Below are positions 4,347-7,131 of a stretch of DNA of 7,131 bases, in pieces. How positions within the stretch are numbered: position 1 is the stretch's first letter; the number at the start of each line of letters is the position of its first letter. The stretch is from Spirochaetaceae bacterium (GTDB lineage Bacteria > Spirochaetota > Spirochaetia > Treponematales > Breznakiellaceae), in contig JAITHF010000048.1 in assembly GCA_031280115.1 (NCBI GenBank), positions 1 to 7,131 on the forward strand, written 5' to 3'. The position numbers and the translations under genes were made by a program. The notes below the pieces were generated by a model. That model was not told the origin of the DNA, ran no database searches, and worked only from the letters and a program-made list of their open reading frames with translations.

Positions 4347-6794
4347 TTAGGGGTTTGGCCGGCTTACGATATTGACCAGCTTGTCCGGCACGGTGATGAC
4401 TTTGACCACCGTCTGCCCTTCAAGCCGCTTCGCGATACCCGGCAGGGCCTTTGCCCGCTCTTCAAGCTCCTTTGAAGAAGCGCCCGCAGGGGCTGTGAAC
4501 TTGTCCCGCAGCCTGCCGTTCACTTGGGCCACGATCAGAACCTCCTGTTCCGCGGTAAGAGCTTCGTCGTAGCAGGGCCAGGGCGCTTTTGAAGCGGACT
4601 CGGCGTGGCCAAGGCGCTCCCACAGCTCTTCCCCCAGATGCGGCGCGTAACAGCCGGCCATCAGCGCCAAAGGCTCCCACAACCGGCGGGGGATGGCGGG
4701 CAGTTTGGCAAGCTCGGCAGAATAGACCATCATGGCGCTTATGGCCGTATTAAAGTTAAGACTCGCCGTGTCCCTGCTGACTTTCTTAATGGTCTTGTGC
4801 ATGAGCCGCAGAAGCGCCTCATCCCCGCCTTCATCAACCGCCGGCTTTTCGCTGATAGCCCAGAGCCGGTCGAGAAAACGGGAAACACCGGTAAGGCCCG
4901 CGGTAATCCAGGGCTTGCTTGATTCAAGGGGCCCCATAAACATCTCGTATACCCGCAGGGCGTCCGCGCCGTATTCCCTTATGATGTCGTCAGGATTGAC
5001 CGCGTTCCCTGCGCTCTTGGACATCTTCTGGTTGTCCCCCCCCAAAATCATGCCTTGGTTGACCAGCCGCATGAACGGCTCGGCGGTGTTGACCAGCCCC
5101 GCATCATAGAGGGCTTTGTGCCAAAACCGGCTGTAAAGGAGGTGCAGCACTGCGTGTTCGGTGCCTCCCACATAGAGGTCCACAGGCGCCCAGTAAGCGA
5201 TCTTCTCCGGCGCCGCGAACGCGCGCTCATTGCGCGGGTCAAGAAAGCGCAGGTAATACCAGCAGGAGCCTGCCCACTGGGGCATAGTGTTGGTCTCCCG
5301 CTCCGCCGGGCCGCCGCAGGACGGGCAGGTTGTCTGCACCCACTCTTCGATAAGCGCAAGAGGGGACTCGCCGGTTCCGGAGGGCGTATAGGACTCCACC
5401 TCCGGCAGGCGCAGGGGAAGGTCTGACTCAGGGAGGGGGACGGTGCCGCACTTCTTACAGTGTACCAGGGGGATTGGCTCCCCCCAGTAGCGCTGGCGGC
5501 TGAAAACCCAGTCCCGCAGTTTATAGTTCACCGCCCGCTTCCCGATTCCCCGCTCCTCAAGCCACGCGGTAATCTGCTTTGCCGCCTCTTGTACGGGAAG
5601 GCCGCTGAACCGGCCTGAGTTGACGGCCCAGCCCTCTTGGGCCGCCCAACATTCGCCCTGGGCAGGATAATCCTCCGGGCCGTTTTGAGGCTTTTCGGGG
5701 GCTGCCACCTGCCGCACCGGAAGGCCGAAGGTCTTGGCAAAGTCCCAGTCCCGCTCGTCATGGGCCGGGACCGCCATAATCGCGCCGGTTCCGTAGGAGA
5801 TAAGCACGTAATCAGCGATCCATATCGGGATTTTCTCATTGTTCACCGGGTTGCGGGCAAAGGCGCCGGTGCACACGCCGGTTTTCTCCTTGGCAAGGCC
5901 CGTGCGCTCAAGGTCGCTTTTCTCCGCGGCGCGTTTAAGGTACGCTGCCACCGCTTCCCGCATCTCCGGGGCGGTGATTTTCGCAGCAAGCGGGTGTTCC
6001 GGCGCCATCACCATGTAGGTAACGCCGAAAAGCGTGTCCGGCCTGGTGGTATAGATTTCAAGGGACTCTTCAAAGTCTTCTATCTTAAAGGTTACATTGG
6101 CGCCCTCTGACCGGCCTATCCAGTTCCGCTGCATGAGTTTCACCGGCTCCGGCCAGTCAAGGCCCTCAAGGTCCGCCAAAAGGCGTTCAGCATAGGCGGT
6201 TATCCTGAGCATCCACTGGCGGATACGTTTGCGGCTTACCTTTGCGCCGCACCGCTCGCATTCCCCGTTGGTTACTTCTTCATTGGCAAGGCCAGTTTTG
6301 CACGACGGGCACCAGTTAATCGGGCTTTCCGCTTCATAGGCCAATCCTTTTTCAAAGAGTTTGAGGAACATCCACTGGGTCCACCTATAGTATTCGGGGT
6401 TTGAGGTATCCACCTCCCGTTCCCAGTCGTAGGAGAAGCCCAGGGCCTTAATCTGGCTGCGGAAGCGCTCGATATTTGCCGCGGTTGACACAGACGGGTG
6501 GGTGCCGGTTTTAAGCGCGTAATTTTCCGCCGGAAGGCCGAATGAGTCGAACCCCATAGGGTGCAGCACGTTGTACCCGTTCATTCTGAGGTACCGGCAG
6601 TAAATATCCGTGGCCGTATAGCCTTCAGGGTGTCCCACATGGAGTCCCCGGGCTGAGGGGTAGGGGAACATATCAAGCACGTACCGGCGTTTTTCCGGCG
6701 GGGTTTCGGGGTCTTCAGCGGCTTTAAACGTGTTGTGGCGTTCCCAGTAAGACTGCCATTTCGGTTCGATGGCGGCAAAGGGATACTTAGGCAT
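4347..6794 (-). CDS. leuS: Leucyl-tRNA synthetase
   Basis: Charges leucine tRNA using ATP, in the cytoplasm. The product is 815 residues (E. coli ~860) and looks complete. Motifs in order: HVGH (52-55) for the HIGH signature within [16 protein letters not shown]; a zinc knuckle C162-x2-C165 and C179-x2-C182; [10 protein letters not shown] before the editing insertion; TRPDT near 249-253 and [11 protein letters not shown] with Asp346, the editing-site Asp that recognises the amino group; KMSKS (590-594); an anticodon-binding helical region; and a C-terminal domain ending [15 protein letters not shown]. The start is set by AAGGAG (6801-6806) six bases before ATG 6794; an in-frame ATG at 6827 lies upstream of that site and is unlikely. 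It ends three bases from the prs stop on the other strand. No T-box leader is present: the leader is only ~25 bases. Confidence 0.97.
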   Translation of the reverse strand: MPKYPFAAIEPKWQSYWERHNTFKAAEDPETPPEKRRYVLDMFPYPSARGLHVGHPEGYTATDIYCRYLRMNGYNVLHPMGFDSFGLPAENYALKTGTHPSVSTAANIERFRSQIKALGFSYDWEREVDTSNPEYYRWTQWMFLKLFEKGLAYEAESPINWCPSCKTGLANEEVTNGECERCGAKVSRKRIRQWMLRITAYAERLLADLEGLDWPEPVKLMQRNWIGRSEGANVTFKIEDFEESLEIYTTRPDTLFGVTYMVMAPEHPLAAKITAPEMREAVAAYLKRAAEKSDLERTGLAKEKTGVCTGAFARNPVNNEKIPIWIADYVLISYGTGAIMAVPAHDERDWDFAKTFGLPVRQVAAPEKPQNGPEDYPAQGECWAAQEGWAVNSGRFSGLPVQEAAKQITAWLEERGIGKRAVNYKLRDWVFSRQRYWGEPIPLVHCKKCGTVPLPESDLPLRLPEVESYTPSGTGESPLALIEEWVQTTCPSCGGPAERETNTMPQWAGSCWYYLRFLDPRNERAFAAPEKIAYWAPVDLYVGGTEHAVLHLLYSRFWHKALYDAGLVNTAEPFMRLVNQGMILGGDNQKMSKSAGNAVNPDDIIREYGADALRVYEMFMGPLESSKPWITAGLTGVSRFLDRLWAISEKPAVDEGGDEALLRLMHKTIKKVSRDTASLNFNTAISAMMVYSAELAKLPAIPRRLWEPLALMAGCYAPHLGEELWERLGHAESASKAPWPCYDEALTAEQEVLIVAQVNGRLRDKFTAPAGASSKELEERAKALPGIAKRLEGQTVVKVITVPDKLVNIVSRPNP

Positions 6795-6800
6795 TACGGG

Positions 6801-6806
6801 CTCCTT
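6801..6806 (-). promoter_or_regulatory. leuS ribosome-binding site
   Basis: AAGGAG on the minus strand, six bases before ATG 6794. It decides the start over the in-frame ATG at 6827, which lies upstream of it. Confidence 0.85.
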
Positions 6807-6827
6807 ACTATGTATGGTATCCCCCAT

Positions 6828-6856
6828 AGCATATCCATCCCTCCAAATCCTTTCAA
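6828..6856 (-). promoter_or_regulatory. Sigma70-type promoter of leuS
   Basis: On the minus strand TTGAAA (6856-6851) and TATGCT (6833-6828) are separated by exactly 17 bp, matching five and four of six consensus bases. Transcription would start near 6821, ~27 bases before the leuS ATG. The -35 box begins ~10 bases from the last hairpin of copy C, so the repeat supplies the DNA directly upstream. Confidence 0.7.
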
Positions 6857-6865
6857 CCCCCTGCG

Positions 6866-7044
6866 CCCCCTGCGGGGGTTTCAGGTGCTTCTCGCGGTGA
6901 GCGGGTTTGCGATTTTAGTCACAACCTTGAAGCGGCGCCTCAGCGGGCTTCGACGGCGCACGGGCTCAAAGTACGCCGCGCTTATGGGGGGGTTTGGGGG
7001 AACTGGTTCCCCCAAATTCTCTTAAAAGAGGCGCGAAAGCGCCG
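6866..7044 (-). repeat. Dispersed hairpin repeat, copy C (inverted relative to copy B)
   Basis: On the minus strand it starts CGGCGCTTTCGCGCC at 7044 and ends with GAAAC at 6878, then a hairpin CCCCC-GCA-GGGGG. The second hairpin is TTTGGGGGAA (6993-7002) with TTCCCCCAAA (7007-7016); copy B has a different stem sequence here but also pairs perfectly. Bases 6878-6925 match copy B at 43 of 48. Confidence 0.75.
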
Positions 7045-7131
7045 GCAGCCGGAGGCTGTTTCAGCAGCCGTTGTTTGCACTATGAGCAGGCAAAACAGGA
7101 AGCGCCGGCAGCCGGAGGCTGTTTCAGCAGC
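7037..7131 (+). repeat. 32-bp direct repeat, two copies 63 bp apart, cut by the window end
   Basis: Bases 7037-7068 and 7100-7131 are identical over 32 bp, separated by a 31-bp unique stretch. Each contains a perfect hairpin CAGCC-GGA-GGCTG (7046-7058 and 7109-7121) and a second small one, GCTG-TTT-CAGC. The first copy overlaps the start of copy C by eight bases. Any further copies lie outside the window. Confidence 0.8.

Noticed and set aside
6795..6827. Longer leuS start adding 11 residues
   Set aside because: The strong AAGGAG site lies between the two ATGs and the family fold begins at the downstream one.
6795..6900. T-box leader for leuS
   Set aside because: The predicted leader is only ~27 bases and has no T-box sequence or specifier stem.
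7037..7131. CRISPR array call
   Set aside because: There are only two repeats and one spacer, no cas gene is visible, and the repeat holds the same hairpin as the dispersed repeats. Kept as a direct repeat.

Overview
The window looks like a spirochaete chromosome of Treponema type. This rests on the style of the three housekeeping proteins and on the dense families of hairpin-rich dispersed repeats. The assignment is from memory of the families, with no search run, and is moderate at best. The housekeeping block is GC-rich. The first ~450 bases are clearly more AT-rich and read like phage DNA.

Layout. Bases 1-593 (+) are a phage-like cluster: the C-terminal end of a DUF2829 protein (the family of the Thoeris anti-defence protein Tad2), a small lipoprotein with a long helical tail, and, overlapping it out of frame, a helical protein with a C-terminal membrane anchor. 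The last two resemble the parts of a spanin lysis system. Bases 594-1397 hold no convincing gene. They hold a 424-bp element bounded by inverted repeats, with two 21-bp-period arrays inside it, followed by a separate dispersed repeat (copy B). Bases 1398-2891 (+) encode N-acetylglutamate synthase (kinase-like domain plus GNAT domain). Bases 2910-3071 (-) encode a 53-residue zinc-ribbon protein with its own promoter. Bases 3246-4343 (+) encode ribose-phosphate pyrophosphokinase, behind a leader with two hairpins. Bases 4347-6794 (-) encode leucyl-tRNA synthetase with a strong sigma70-type promoter. Bases 6866-7131 hold an inverted copy of the dispersed repeat (copy C) and a 32-bp direct repeat running off the window edge.

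How the genes relate. The first enzyme of arginine synthesis, PRPP synthesis and leucine tRNA charging are all core metabolism, but they are not one operon: strand changes at every gene and each appears to have its own promoter. Two gene pairs meet tail to tail with almost no gap (18 bp and 3 bp).

The most interesting parts are the overlapping spanin-like pair beside a Tad2-family fragment, the inverted-repeat-bounded element, and the copy B / copy C repeat family, which keeps hairpins by compensating changes.
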